A DNA stretch of 64,000 bases. Source: Rathayibacter_A sp036510655. Its GTDB lineage: Bacteria; Actinomycetota; Actinomycetes; Actinomycetales; Microbacteriaceae. The notes beneath the pieces are model-generated. The model did no database searches. It was given only the letters and a program-made list of their open reading frames with translations, and had not been told where the DNA came from. The stretch covers positions 1 through 64,000 of the forward strand of contig DATCDQ010000061.1 in assembly GCA_036510655.1 (NCBI GenBank), given 5' to 3'. Both the position numbers and the translations under genes were made by a program. Of this stretch, positions 8,463-17,704 are shown in pieces; within the stretch, counting starts at the first letter, position 1, and the number at the start of each line of letters is the position of its first letter.

Positions 8463-10522
8463 AGTTGTGCCATAGCCTCTCTGCCGTCGATTTCCGCGTT
8501 ACTCACACTGGACGGCGTCTCGCGCAGCACCAGCACGGCCCCGGGCGCCAGGGTCACGACGCCGTGGTGCCGCGCACCGGTCAGGATGTCCGTTCCCACG
8601 GCGGTTGTTTCGCGGGCGCTCTCATCATGGTTGATCAGGAACAGGTAGACGTCGGTGCCCGCGTAGCGCCGCACTGCCTCCAGTCCTGCGCCCGCACCGG
8701 GCGCGTCCGGTTCGACACCGGCCCGCGCGAGCACATCGGTGAGAAGCAGACTCAGTCCGGAGTCGCCAAGCTCGGTTGACACGTACGTGGCGCTGCCAGC
8801 GCCCACCTCGTGGCGCGTGACGGCAGGGAGCCCGGTGGCGTGTCCGCTCGCGTAGTGAACCAGGGCCTGCGCGCCACGCAGCTCGATCCGCTCGCTCCAC
8901 TCGGATGCCGTGCGGCCGTCATCCAGAGAGACGGTCGCCCCCTCTGCCAGCGGCAGCAACTCTTCGATGCGCACGCCGAGCAGGTCGGCGAATGCACCGC
9001 TGTAGCCGCCAGGGATGACATGCAGGTCACCGTCGAACGTTCCGCTGAAGTACCAGACGACAGCCTGGCCGCCCGCCTCGACGAACGCGCGCAGCGACGC
9101 GGCCTGCACATCCGTGGCCAGCAGTTGACTCGGCACGAGCACGACGTCGTATCCGCTCAGATCGTGATCCAGGTGCACGAAGTCGCAGATGATGCCGAGG
9201 TACCACAGTGCGCGATGCGTGCGGCGCGTCGACCGGTAGAACGAAAACGCATCACTGGGCAGGCCGGCGGTCTCGCTCGCCCACCAGGCATCCGCCTCCC
9301 ACGCGATCGCGACGCGCGCACCGTTCACTTTACGCTGCCCACCGTCTGCTCCGACCGGATCGATCGCCAGCTCAGCTAGAGTTCTCAGCAGCTCGCCCAA
9401 CCTGGTCACCTCGCGGAAAATCCTGCTGTCCTCACCGATGTGCGGCACCATCGTCGAGTGGAAGAACTCCGCACCGGAATACGGGGCCCGCCATTGAAAG
9501 AACAACACACCGAAGGCCCCGCGCGACACGTGTTGCACACTGGTGGCGAGCGCCTGCCCCGGTTCCTTGGCCAGAATGCGGCCACCTGACTGCGTCGTGT
9601 TGGCCGCCTGCTCCATGAGCAGCCACGGCCTCCCGTGAGCGAACGAGCGCGCCTGGTCGGCGCCGAAAGCGGCATGGGCGGCACCATCCGCGCCCGACGC
9701 GTCGACGTAATGGTCGATCGAGACGAAGTCGGAGGCGTCGCCGAACGCCCAGCTATCGTAGTGCAGCCAGGTCGGCAACATGAAATTCGTGGTCACCGGC
9801 GCGTCGCTCAGTGCATGCACGATGTCGATCTGCTCGCGGTAGCAGTCCAGCAGCAGGTCGGCGGTGAACCGTTTGAAGTCGAGCACCTGGGTTGGATTCG
9901 GCAGGTATTGCGTCTGCTGCGGTGAGAGAATCTCGTCCCACGTTCCGTAGCCCTGCGACCAGAAAGCGGTATGCCATACCCGGTTCAGCGTCGTCAGGTC
10001 GCCGTAGCGCTTCTGGAGCCACACTCGAAATCCGGCGTCCACAAGCGGGCCATAGCTAACGGTGCCGTATTCGTTGTGCAGATGCCATGCGCGGATGGCC
10101 GGGTGGGCGCCGTACCGCGCGGCGAGCGCACGCGCCACCCCGGATGCCGCGGCGCGGTAAGCGGGTGATGCCGGGTTGTACGTGTCGCGGCTGCCATGCG
10201 TCAGACGCACGCCCTCACGCGTGACCGGCAGCCCCTCAGGGTGGGCGATGCTGAACCACGGCGGCGGGGAGGCCGTCGGAGTAGCAAGGATCACGCCGAT
10301 ATCGTTCTCGTGGAGCAACCGGATGATGCGATCCAGCCAGCCGAACTCATAGCGGCCTTCCTCCGGCTCGATCGAAGACCAGGCGAAGATGCCGACACTT
10401 GCCGTGTTTACGCCGGCCTGCCTCATCAGTCGGATGTCGTCGTGCCAGACCTCCTCGGACCATTGCTCCGGGTTGTAGTCCCCGCCGAAAAGAATCCCTG
10501 TCGCGCCGCCTGTCAGAGTCAT
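8459..10522 (-). CDS. GH42 beta-galactosidase
   Basis: 687 aa from ATG 10522 (MTLTGG), chosen because FGGDYNPEQW follows 11 residues later, as is normal for GH42; AGGAAG lies further upstream. The acid/base Glu151 is in WHLHNEYG and the nucleophile Glu is in WLLMEQAANTTQ. The trimerisation and C-terminal beta domains are present at full length. No signal peptide, so it acts in the cytosol on imported galactosides. It sits between Gfo/Idh (82 bp upstream) and GH1 (overlapping). A second GH42 lies at 26431-28548. Confidence 0.9.
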   Translation of the reverse strand: MTLTGGATGILFGGDYNPEQWSEEVWHDDIRLMRQAGVNTASVGIFAWSSIEPEEGRYEFGWLDRIIRLLHENDIGVILATPTASPPPWFSIAHPEGLPVTREGVRLTHGSRDTYNPASPAYRAAASGVARALAARYGAHPAIRAWHLHNEYGTVSYGPLVDAGFRVWLQKRYGDLTTLNRVWHTAFWSQGYGTWDEILSPQQTQYLPNPTQVLDFKRFTADLLLDCYREQIDIVHALSDAPVTTNFMLPTWLHYDSWAFGDASDFVSIDHYVDASGADGAAHAAFGADQARSFAHGRPWLLMEQAANTTQSGGRILAKEPGQALATSVQHVSRGAFGVLFFQWRAPYSGAEFFHSTMVPHIGEDSRIFREVTRLGELLRTLAELAIDPVGADGGQRKVNGARVAIAWEADAWWASETAGLPSDAFSFYRSTRRTHRALWYLGIICDFVHLDHDLSGYDVVLVPSQLLATDVQAASLRAFVEAGGQAVVWYFSGTFDGDLHVIPGGYSGAFADLLGVRIEELLPLAEGATVSLDDGRTASEWSERIELRGAQALVHYASGHATGLPAVTRHEVGAGSATYVSTELGDSGLSLLLTDVLARAGVEPDAPGAGAGLEAVRRYAGTDVYLFLINHDESARETTAVGTDILTGARHHGVVTLAPGAVLVLRETPSSVSNAEIDGREAMAQL

Positions 10523-10604
10523 CCGATCTTCTCCGTGGCCTGCTTCCTCCTGGCCTGTGCCGTCCGCCCATCCTCTCGGTCGCACGCGACGACGGCGGGC
10601 GCCT

Positions 10605-11777
10605 TCACCACGCGTCCGGCGTCGTTCCGAGTGTCACCGCGGCAGGCCGCGGGGCGGTGCTGGCCAGCTCGATCACGCGATGTTCGTGGCCAGCGCGCAG
10701 CACGGCATCCATGATTTCAAGGACGTGGAAGGCGAGTTCGCCGGATGCGCGATGCGGGCGATCGGTCGCGATCGCCCGAGCCATGTCTGCCAGGCCAAAT
10801 CCTCGACCCGCATCGGCGTAACCGCCCGCGACGGCAACGCTGTGCCACTCGGGCTCGTCCGTCGTCCAGACCTCGACCGGGTCGGAGAATCGATTCGGAT
10901 CCGGCACGGCAATCGTGCCCGCCGTGCCGTACACCTCGAACAACGGTGCGCGCGAGGCCCAGACCTCGAAACTGACCGTGATCGTCGAGGTCACACCACT
11001 GGCATGCTCGAGAATTGCGCTCACATGGGTGTCGACATCGACAGGTATCGGCGTGCCGGCGGCCGGCCCCGTCGCAATGGTGCGTTCGCGGTTCGATCGC
11101 GTGGCGGCACCGGAGACGCGCACGACCGGGCCGAAAAGCGTAACGAGACTCGTCAGGTAATACGGCGCCATGTCGAACAGCGGGCCGCCGCCAGGCTGGT
11201 AATAGAAGGCGGGCGCCGGATGCCACAGCTCGTGACCCGCGGATGCCCACTGCACCGATGCCGCGACCGGCTGGCCGATCGCACCGGAATCGAGCACCGC
11301 GCGGGCAGTCTGCACGCCGGTGCCCAGCACGGTGTCCGGCGCGCTTCCGACGCGCAGCCCGCGCGCGGTCGCGAGTTCGAGCATCGGCGTCGCCTCAGCG
11401 GGGCTCAACGCGAGAGGCTTCTCGGCGAAGACGTGCTTGCCCGCCGCAAGCGCGCGCATCCCGATCTCGACGTGTGCAGCCGGAATGGTCAGGTTCAGGA
11501 CGGCGTCGATCCGCGGATCCGTCAGCAACGCGTCGACGGTCAGCGCCTCGACCCCCTGTTCGGCAGCCACCTCGGCGGCACGTGACTCATTCACGTCGGC
11601 GACGGCGACAAGACGCAGCCCGGGCAGCTTCGGGAACTCAGCGAAATACTGCGCACTGATGGTGCCGACGCCGATCACACCAACGTTGAGAGGGCTGCTG
11701 TTGAGCGGGCTACTGTTCAGCGGACTGCTGTTGTGCGGGCTGCTGCTGAGCGGGCCGCTGTTCAGCGGGCTGCCCAC
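10605..11777 (-). CDS. Gfo/Idh/MocA family oxidoreductase
   Basis: About 390 aa. The Rossmann motif VGVIGVGTIS and the family EKP motif (GKHVFAEKPLAL) identify an NAD(P)-dependent sugar or inositol dehydrogenase. The best start is GTG 11777, six nt after GAGAGGGG, inside the end of thuA (16-bp overlap). This gives the protein an N-terminal SSPLN-type repeat of about 30 residues before the Rossmann fold, encoded by the tandem repeat 11686-11775. A start inside or after the repeat cannot be excluded. A thuA-Gfo pair resembles ThuA-ThuB, which oxidise glycosides at C3. Substrate unknown. Confidence 0.8.
   Translation of the reverse strand: MGSPLNSGPLSSSPHNSSPLNSSPLNSSPLNVGVIGVGTISAQYFAEFPKLPGLRLVAVADVNESRAAEVAAEQGVEALTVDALLTDPRIDAVLNLTIPAAHVEIGMRALAAGKHVFAEKPLALSPAEATPMLELATARGLRVGSAPDTVLGTGVQTARAVLDSGAIGQPVAASVQWASAGHELWHPAPAFYYQPGGGPLFDMAPYYLTSLVTLFGPVVRVSGAATRSNRERTIATGPAAGTPIPVDVDTHVSAILEHASGVTSTITVSFEVWASRAPLFEVYGTAGTIAVPDPNRFSDPVEVWTTDEPEWHSVAVAGGYADAGRGFGLADMARAIATDRPHRASGELAFHVLEIMDAVLRAGHEHRVIELASTAPRPAAVTLGTTPDAW
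11686..11775. repeat. six 15-bp tandem repeats across the thuA stop / Gfo start
   Basis: Units such as TTGAGCGGGCTACTG and TTCAGCGGACTGCTG follow each other without a gap from 11686 to 11775. The last unit contains the ThuA stop codon (11762-11764); the others encode the N-terminal SSPLN repeats of the oxidoreductase on the minus strand. Confidence 0.8.
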
Positions 11778-12469
11778 AGCAGGCCCCTCTCCACGATCGT
11801 GCGCACGTTCGGATTGTCGAGAACGTCGAGGCGGTGCCCGGGCGCCGAGACGAAGACCCGCCCCTTGCCCCACTGCCTGGTCCACACCGCGGGGGCCGTG
11901 ACGGGGCGATTCCACGCATCCCACGGCCTCACCGACTGCGTGGTCGTCGCAAGCACGTCGTTGTATTCGTCGCTCAGCACCCAGTATTGCTCGGTGACGA
12001 GGTCGAAGTCCTCGATGCCCTCCGTGATCGGATGCGTCTTGCCGAGGTCGGTGATGTGCACGGTGTACGGAATGTAGTTGTCCGACTGCTCGCCGATGCG
12101 CTCGGCCGGGTCCTTGCCCGCGTGATGCGCGAACTGGCCGCCGATCATGTGAAGGTAGTCCGCGTTGTTGCGGTACGAGTCTGCGATGCCGCCGTGCCAT
12201 CCGCCAAGACCGGTGCCGTTCAGCACGGCCTGCTGCAGCCCGGCGAACTCGTCCTTCTCGATGGTCGACATCGTCACGATCTGCAGAATCAGATCGACGG
12301 TGGCAAGGTATTCGGCATCGGTGTAAATCGCGGTCGATTCTTCGACACGCACCGTGAAACCATTGCGTTCGAGGAACGGAATCATCGAATCGGTGGTTTC
12401 GACGGGTTGATGCCCGTCCCATCCGCCACGCACGATCAGGGCGTTGCGGGGGCGAATTTCCGGAGACAT
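11762..12469 (-). CDS. ThuA-like (trehalose utilisation family) protein
   Basis: 235 aa. The glutamine-amidotransferase-like fold of the ThuA family is seen in ALIVRGGWDGHQP near the start and NGTGLGGWHGGIADSYRNN in the middle. Family members work with Gfo/Idh dehydrogenases in disaccharide or glycoside catabolism, probably on 3-keto sugars; the exact reaction is not settled. ATG 12469 is preceded by an AAAGAAAG box. It is separated from the upstream TIM-barrel gene by 105 bp that contain a strong hairpin, and overlaps the next gene. Confidence 0.82.
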   Translation of the reverse strand: MSPEIRPRNALIVRGGWDGHQPVETTDSMIPFLERNGFTVRVEESTAIYTDAEYLATVDLILQIVTMSTIEKDEFAGLQQAVLNGTGLGGWHGGIADSYRNNADYLHMIGGQFAHHAGKDPAERIGEQSDNYIPYTVHITDLGKTHPITEGIEDFDLVTEQYWVLSDEYNDVLATTTQSVRPWDAWNRPVTAPAVWTRQWGKGRVFVSAPGHRLDVLDNPNVRTIVERGLLWAAR

Positions 12470-12499
12470 AGCTGCTTTCTTTTACTCGTGTTTGGTAAG

Positions 12500-12526
12500 C
12501 CTTCGACCGCACGGTGCGGTCGAAGG
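12500..12526 (-). terminator. 13-bp perfect hairpin between TIM-barrel gene and thuA
   Basis: CCTTCGACCGCAC is followed after one base by its exact complement. Next to it (12528-12577) is a run of about three imperfect 16-bp repeats containing ACTACGGC, which reaches the stop codon of the upstream gene. It may attenuate transcription or stabilise the mRNA end within the operon. Confidence 0.5.
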
Positions 12527-12574
12527 TAACTACGGCGCCGTGTGACTACGGCGCGGTGTCACTACGGCCCTCTG

Positions 12575-13576
12575 TCACTTGGTGCTGAATGCGGCGTCGA
12601 ATGCCGCGTCCGGCGCATCGAACGCGAGGCGTTTGACGAAGCCGAGGGCTTCAGGGGCGCCGACCAGGCGATCCATGCCCGCGTCTTCCCACTCGACGGA
12701 GAGCGGACCCTGGTAGTCGATCGAGTTCAGCATGCGGAACGCGTTCTCCCACGGCACGTCACCGTGACCGGTCGAGATGAAGTCCCAGCCGCGGCGCGGA
12801 TCAGCCCAGGCCAGGTGCGAGGAGAGCCGCCCGTTGCGGCCGTTGGTCATCCGCTTCTTCGTGTCCTTCACGTGCACGTTGTAGATGCGATCGCGGAAGT
12901 CCCAGAGGAAACTGACCGGGTCGATATCCTGCCAGACCATGTGGCTCGGGTCCCAGTTCAGGCCGAACGCCTCACGATGCCCGATCGCCTCGAGCGTTTG
13001 CACCGTCGTCCAATAGTCATAGGCGATCTCCGACGGGTGCACCTCATGCGCGAACCGCACGCCCACCTCATCGAAAACGTCGAGGATCGGGTTCCACCGG
13101 TCCGCGAAATCCTGGTAACCGGCATCCACCATCGCCTGCGAAGCCGGCGGGAACATCGCCACATACTTCCAGATCGAGGACCCGGTGAACCCGGTGACCG
13201 TCTTCACACCCAGTTTCGCCGCCAGGCGCGCCGTGTTCTTCAACTCCTCGGCGGCACGCTGACGCACGCCCTCCGGGTCGCCGTCGCCCCACACCCGGTC
13301 GCTGAGAATGTCACGATGCCGCTGATCGATCGGATCATCGCACACCGCTTGACCCTTCAGATGGTTCGAGATCGCCCAGAAACCGAGGCCGTTCTTTTCC
13401 AGCACGGCTTTCTTGCCGGCGAGGTACTCCTCGTCGTCCCAGCGCCACGGATCCAGGTGATCGCCCCAACAGGCGACCTCCAGACCGTCGTAGCCCCAAC
13501 CGCTGGCCAGTTCTGCAACCTTCTCGAACGGCAGGTCGGCCCACTGGCCGGTGAACAACGTGATCGGCCGGGTCAT
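12575..13576 (-). CDS. sugar phosphate isomerase/epimerase (TIM barrel)
   Basis: 333 aa from ATG 13576 (MTRPITLFTGQW), with GAAGGAGAAG upstream. The start overlaps the upstream Gfo/Idh stop by 4 bp. AP-endonuclease-2-type TIM barrel: GYDGLEVACWGDH, VRFAHEVHPSEIAYD, LNWDPSHMVWQ and the C-terminal PLSVEWEDAGMDR carry the expected metal-binding Glu/His/Asp residues. Such proteins act as epimerases, isomerases or, with Gfo/Idh partners, lyases on 3-keto-glycosides. Cytosolic; exact substrate unknown. Confidence 0.85.
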   Translation of the reverse strand: MTRPITLFTGQWADLPFEKVAELASGWGYDGLEVACWGDHLDPWRWDDEEYLAGKKAVLEKNGLGFWAISNHLKGQAVCDDPIDQRHRDILSDRVWGDGDPEGVRQRAAEELKNTARLAAKLGVKTVTGFTGSSIWKYVAMFPPASQAMVDAGYQDFADRWNPILDVFDEVGVRFAHEVHPSEIAYDYWTTVQTLEAIGHREAFGLNWDPSHMVWQDIDPVSFLWDFRDRIYNVHVKDTKKRMTNGRNGRLSSHLAWADPRRGWDFISTGHGDVPWENAFRMLNSIDYQGPLSVEWEDAGMDRLVGAPEALGFVKRLAFDAPDAAFDAAFSTK

Positions 13577-14778
13577 CGGTCTTCTCCTTCTTCTACTGCG
13601 GATGTCTGATTGCTCACGTCTGTCCACACGCTCGCGGCCGCGGCGCTGGTCTCGATCGACTCCAGCACCCGCTGCACCTGCAGGCCGTCGGCGAACGACG
13701 GCCGCGGCTGCCTGCCGGCCGCGATGTCCGCCAGCAGGTCGTAGACCTGATGCGAGAACGGGTGCTCATACCCGATCGCATGCCCCGTCGGCCACCATGC
13801 CGACATGTACGGATGCTCCGGCTCCGTCACCAGGATCCGCCGGAAACCCTGCAGCCCGGCCTCCTCGGTGCGATCGTAGAACTCGAGCTCGTTCATCCGC
13901 TCCAGGTCGAACGCGATAGCACCGTCCGAACCACTGAATTCGAGCCGAAATGCGTTCTTGCGCCCCGTGGCAAACCGGGTCGCCTCGAACGAACCGAGCG
14001 CACCGCCGGTCAGTCGGGCGGTGAACAGGGCGACGTCATCAACGGTGACCTTGCCACGCTCGCTCGAAGCCGTGCCGCCGAGCCCGACGGACTCGCCGAG
14101 CAGCGGACGCTCGGTGACGAGCGTCTGCAGCGTGCCGCTCACGCCGGTGATGCGCTGACCGGTGATGAACTGCACCGCATCGATCGCGTGCGCGCCGATG
14201 TCGCCGAGCGAACCGGAACCGGCCAACGCCTTGTCCAGGCGCCAGGTCATCGGTCCTTCCGCATCCACCAACCAGTCCTGCAGATACGCAGCGCGCACCT
14301 GACGCACCTCGCCAATGCGACCCGCCGCGACCAAGTCACGGGCGAACGTGATCGCCGGCACCCGACGGTAGCTGAACCCGACCATCGCGAACACACCGCG
14401 CGCCGCAGCGCGCTCGGCAGCCGCGGTCATCGCCTCAGCTTCCGCGACCGTGTTCGCAAGCGGCTTCTCGCACAACACGTGCTTGCCTGCATCCAGCGCG
14501 GCGATCGCGATCTCAACATGCGAGGCACCAGGACTGCAAATATCCACCAGGCCGATGTCTTCACGCTCGATGACACGGCGCCAGTCCGTCTCAGCCTCTG
14601 CCCAGCCGAAACGCTCCGCCGCAGCCTCGACCCGAGGCCGGTCCCGCCCGACGATCACAGACATCCGGGGCGAATACGGCAACTCGAAAAAGCGCGGCGC
14701 CACACGCCACGCCTGCGAATGCGCGGCGCCCATGAAGCCGTACCCGACCATCGCAACGCCGAGCGAAGGCTGACTCAT
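13573..14778 (-). CDS. Gfo/Idh/MocA family oxidoreductase
   Basis: 401 aa from ATG 14778 (MSQPSLGVAMVGYGFMG), AAGGAG seven nt upstream. Rossmann motif GYGFMG and the family motif GKHVLCEKPLANTVAEA are intact; the C-terminal part carries DIGAHAIDAVQF, the usual substrate-site His region. First gene of the minus-strand series and coupled by ATGA to the TIM-barrel protein. The pair probably oxidises and then rearranges or cleaves a glycoside. Of four Gfo/Idh genes in the window this one is closest to the LacI gene 14987-16009. Confidence 0.88.
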   Translation of the reverse strand: MSQPSLGVAMVGYGFMGAAHSQAWRVAPRFFELPYSPRMSVIVGRDRPRVEAAAERFGWAEAETDWRRVIEREDIGLVDICSPGASHVEIAIAALDAGKHVLCEKPLANTVAEAEAMTAAAERAAARGVFAMVGFSYRRVPAITFARDLVAAGRIGEVRQVRAAYLQDWLVDAEGPMTWRLDKALAGSGSLGDIGAHAIDAVQFITGQRITGVSGTLQTLVTERPLLGESVGLGGTASSERGKVTVDDVALFTARLTGGALGSFEATRFATGRKNAFRLEFSGSDGAIAFDLERMNELEFYDRTEEAGLQGFRRILVTEPEHPYMSAWWPTGHAIGYEHPFSHQVYDLLADIAAGRQPRPSFADGLQVQRVLESIETSAAAASVWTDVSNQTSAVEEGEDR

Positions 14779-14874
14779 TTCACGGACTCCTTCGTCTGGT
14801 GGATCTTCAGAAGTGAAATCTTGATGTTTCAGATCGGCGCGCGCACGCACTGTGGCAGCCGCTCGTATGAGTTC

Positions 14875-14904
14875 ACGCTAGCCCTAACGCTCGAAGTGGC
14901 GCAA
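14875..14904 (-). promoter_or_regulatory. candidate promoter of the Gfo-TIM-ThuA-GH42-GH1 series
   Basis: On the minus strand TTGCGC (14899-14904) and TAGCGT (14875-14880) are 18 bp apart, about 97 bp before the first start codon. Only a moderate match to the consensus. Confidence 0.35.
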
Positions 14905-14986
14905 GTTTTAGACGTGGATCAAGAAACATATCGCTCGAGCTGTCGTAGAGGTGCATCAAAGGCCGCGTCGGCTGCGCGGAGCGAGG

Positions 14987-16009
14987 CTAGTGGCGTGGGA
15001 CCGCGGTGCTGCCGCGCACGATCAGATTCGTCGCCAAATCCAGCCGAACGGTGCTGCGTTCCGGGTCGTCGCGCAGCGCCAACACCAGGCGCACGGCCTG
15101 CTCGGCCATCTCTTTCAGAGGCTGATGAACCGTGGTCAATTGCGGTCCAACCCAGCTCGCCGATGGCACGTCGTCGTAGCCGACGACCGACACGTCGTCC
15201 GGAATGCCGAGGCCGAGCGACCGAGCGGCCTGGTATACCCCGAATGCCTGCAGGTCGTTGCCCGTGAAGATCGCCGTCGGGCGATCAGAGCGCGACAACA
15301 TCCGCGTGCCCGCCCCGAGCCCGTTTTCGTAGTGAAATTCGCCGTTCTCGATGAGGCTCGCATCGATCGGGATGCCCGCCTCGTCGAGTGCGGTGCGATA
15401 GCCCGAAAGCCGCGCGCGGGAACACAGCATGTCCATCGGCCCCGTGATGATGCCGATCCTGCGGTGGCCGAGCTCGACGAGATGCCGTGTTGCGACGAGT
15501 CCGCCCGACCAGTTCCCGGTGCCGACCGATGCCACGTCAGGCGCAGGGTCGCCGGCGGGGTCGACGACGACGAACGGGATACCCCGTGTGCGCATTTGGC
15601 GCTTGTGATCGGCGGAGAGATCAGAGAACAGCAGGAGCACGCCGGCCGGCTGACGCTGGAGCACGCCGTCGATCCAGTCGGCCGTTTGGGTATGACGATT
15701 TCCGCTCTCGGTGAGCACAACGCTCATGCCGTTCTCGCGCGCCACCCTGTCTGCTCCGCGAATGATCTCAAGGGACCACTCGCTGTCGATGTTCTCGAAC
15801 ACCAGCTCGATGAGACGACCCCGCGAGTTCTCCACGCCGCGGCGGCTGTAACCGGATGAGTGCAACAACTGCTCGATACGGTCGCGAACGGGCTCGGAAA
15901 CTCCGGAACGGCCGTTGAGCACCTTGGACACGGTCGACATCGACACCGATGCGTCCCGTGCGATCTCGGCGAGTGTCGCTCGCTGAGACGAAACCTTTTG
16001 CACACTCAT
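14987..16009 (-). CDS. LacI family transcriptional regulator
   Basis: 340 aa from ATG 16009; the longer upstream frame has no family features. N-terminal HTH TLAEIARDASVSMSTVSKVLNG followed by the hinge RRGVENSRGRLI and a periplasmic-binding-type sensor domain (VELGHRRIGIITGP, GYDDVPSASWVGPQLTTVHQP). It is encoded directly upstream of the Gfo-initiated series and divergently from the ABC importer 16301-19554, so it likely represses both. The inducer is probably a sugar released or imported by these systems. Confidence 0.9.
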   Translation of the reverse strand: MSVQKVSSQRATLAEIARDASVSMSTVSKVLNGRSGVSEPVRDRIEQLLHSSGYSRRGVENSRGRLIELVFENIDSEWSLEIIRGADRVARENGMSVVLTESGNRHTQTADWIDGVLQRQPAGVLLLFSDLSADHKRQMRTRGIPFVVVDPAGDPAPDVASVGTGNWSGGLVATRHLVELGHRRIGIITGPMDMLCSRARLSGYRTALDEAGIPIDASLIENGEFHYENGLGAGTRMLSRSDRPTAIFTGNDLQAFGVYQAARSLGLGIPDDVSVVGYDDVPSASWVGPQLTTVHQPLKEMAEQAVRLVLALRDDPERSTVRLDLATNLIVRGSTAVPRH

Positions 16010-16171
16010 GGCGTTATCGTACTCACGAATCCGCGGATCTCGGGGGTTTTCTTTCCTCCGCCTGAAGCCCAATGGTGCCAGCTCAGGCCGGAGTGGACTC
16101 CCGTCACGGGCCGCGCGTGGACCGGTGTTGGTGCTCACTCGCTTGTGTTTCCGCGGGTCCGAGCAGCGGTG

Positions 16172-16200
16172 TTGACTTCCAAGGCCTGGGGATGAATACT
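16172..16200 (+). promoter_or_regulatory. candidate promoter of the ABC importer operon
   Basis: TTGACT (16172-16177) and AATACT (16195-16200) with a 17-bp spacer. Downstream lie two imperfect dyads, GCAACGAAATATTGC (16210-16224) and CGACA-N11-TGTCG (16237-16257), possible LacI sites. The rest of the 291-bp gap 16010-16300 shows no gene. Confidence 0.45.
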
Positions 16201-16300
16201 GAAGCCGTCGCAACGAAATATTGCTGAATAGCGAGCGACACTTGCATTCAATGTCGAATCGTGGTCGCCCGAGGCATCGGCGACTCGGAAGGAACCTGCT

Positions 16301-17626
16301 ATGGCTTCTCAATCCACGGGTGCAGCATTCACCCGCCGCGGCTTTATCGGACTCGCAGGTGGCGTCGCAGCCACCTCGCTCCTCGCTGCTTGTTCCAGCG
16401 GAGGCGGTGGTGGCGCCAGCGGTTCCGCTAAGGCCATCAAGTTCTGGAACATGCCGTGGGGTAACACGGACTTCAATAAGCTCGACAAGACGATCACGCT
16501 GGCGTACAAACCGGCTTCTGGTCTGGGAGCGGCAAGCTACCAGGAAATCCAGTGGGCGAACTTCACCCAGACGTTTGCCTCGGCGGTTGCGTCGAACACC
16601 GGCCCTGCCGTCAGTTCTGGCGGTGGAACTCAGGCCTTCCAGTTCGCACAGCAGGGCAAGATCGCGTACGCGGACAGCCTGCTCGCCAGCTGGAAGAAGA
16701 ACGGCATCTACGACGACTTCTTCGACGGGCTCGTCGACACGATGAAGACCGATCAGGGCTACGCGGCCGTGCCGTATAACCTCGACGTGCGCATCTCGTG
16801 GTACAACAAGGCTCTGCTCCAGCAGGCCGGGGTTCAGCCGCCGACCACGTGGGACGAATACAAGACCGTGTGTGCAGCGCTCAAGAAGATCGGCGTCTAC
16901 GGCTTCGGGCTCGGCGCTGGTGCCGGTAACTTCACTGGCAGTCACATCCTGACGGCGTTCATGATCAACAACGGCGGCGGTCTCTTCAATGCCGACAAGA
17001 AGCCGGACTGCGCCACCCCCGAGAACATCGAGGCGATGACGTTCATCCTCGACCTCGTGAACTCCGGCTACTCCGACCCGGCGGGTGCCACATACACCAG
17101 CGCGAACGTGCAGGCGCAGTGGAAGGCGAAGAAGTTCGGTTTCGGCTGGGACGGTGCGGGCCTCGCGGCCAGCGTCGGCGGAGATGTCGTCAGCGACATG
17201 GTCGTCGGCAGCCCGTTGACCAGCCCGAGCGGCAAGAAAGGTGGACTGTACTTCCCGAACAACATCATGATGTACAAGAACACCCCGAACCAGAAGAGCT
17301 CCGAGGCGTTCCTCACGTACTACTACCAGAACATGAAGAAGCTGTGGACCTCGAACACCGGCATCGGCTTGCCTCCGCTGAAGTCCATCGCGGCTACCAG
17401 TGAGTTCAAGTCGGATCCGAACAACGTGAAGATCGTGAACGAGTGGCAGCCCATCTTCAAGACCTGGGCCGCACCGGGCGGCAGCGGGCTGTTCTACAAC
17501 ATTGCCAACACCGTTGACGGCACCGCCCCGATGACAACCTTCTCCCAGGCTATCCTCGGTGGTAAGACTGATGCCAAGACCGCGCTGACCACGCTGCAGA
17601 GTTCAATCGAAGGGCTCATGAAGTAA
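16301..17626 (+). CDS. ABC sugar importer, lipoprotein substrate-binding protein
   Basis: 441 aa. The N-terminus has a Tat-like TRRGFIGLAGG followed by lipobox LLAAC with Cys31, so it is a membrane-anchored extracellular lipoprotein. The mature part is a family-1 extracellular solute-binding protein (FWNMPWGNTDFN, ...TAFMINNGGGLFN). AAGGAAC lies 7 nt before ATG. It captures a carbohydrate for the two permeases downstream. A strong hairpin (17637-17669) separates it from them, which fits higher expression of the binding protein. No ATPase gene is nearby. Confidence 0.9.
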   Translation: MASQSTGAAFTRRGFIGLAGGVAATSLLAACSSGGGGGASGSAKAIKFWNMPWGNTDFNKLDKTITLAYKPASGLGAASYQEIQWANFTQTFASAVASNTGPAVSSGGGTQAFQFAQQGKIAYADSLLASWKKNGIYDDFFDGLVDTMKTDQGYAAVPYNLDVRISWYNKALLQQAGVQPPTTWDEYKTVCAALKKIGVYGFGLGAGAGNFTGSHILTAFMINNGGGLFNADKKPDCATPENIEAMTFILDLVNSGYSDPAGATYTSANVQAQWKAKKFGFGWDGAGLAASVGGDVVSDMVVGSPLTSPSGKKGGLYFPNNIMMYKNTPNQKSSEAFLTYYYQNMKKLWTSNTGIGLPPLKSIAATSEFKSDPNNVKIVNEWQPIFKTWAAPGGSGLFYNIANTVDGTAPMTTFSQAILGGKTDAKTALTTLQSSIEGLMK

Positions 17627-17636
17627 CACTCAGAAT

Positions 17637-17669
17637 CGGGTGGGTCCCAGCGAAAGCGGGGCCCACCCG
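17637..17669 (+). terminator. intercistronic hairpin between binding protein and permeases
   Basis: A 12-bp stem (CGGGTGGGTCCC against GGGGCCCACCCG, one G:T pair) with a 9-nt loop, followed by TTTC. Probably a leaky terminator or 3'-end stabiliser that gives excess binding protein over permease. Confidence 0.6.
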
Positions 17670-17704
17670 TTTCACCATCACGAAGACCTTCGAAGGAGAA
17701 GTAC

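Noticed and set aside
10605..12512. One 635-aa open frame apparently fusing a ThuA-region peptide to a Gfo/Idh protein.
   Set aside because: The first half is an Arg-rich shadow of thuA in another frame; the true ThuA frame is distinct and ends at 11762.
14987..16945. A 652-aa frame that would extend the LacI protein by more than 300 residues.
   Set aside because: The extension overlaps the divergent binding-protein gene and has no family features; ATG 16009 begins the HTH directly.
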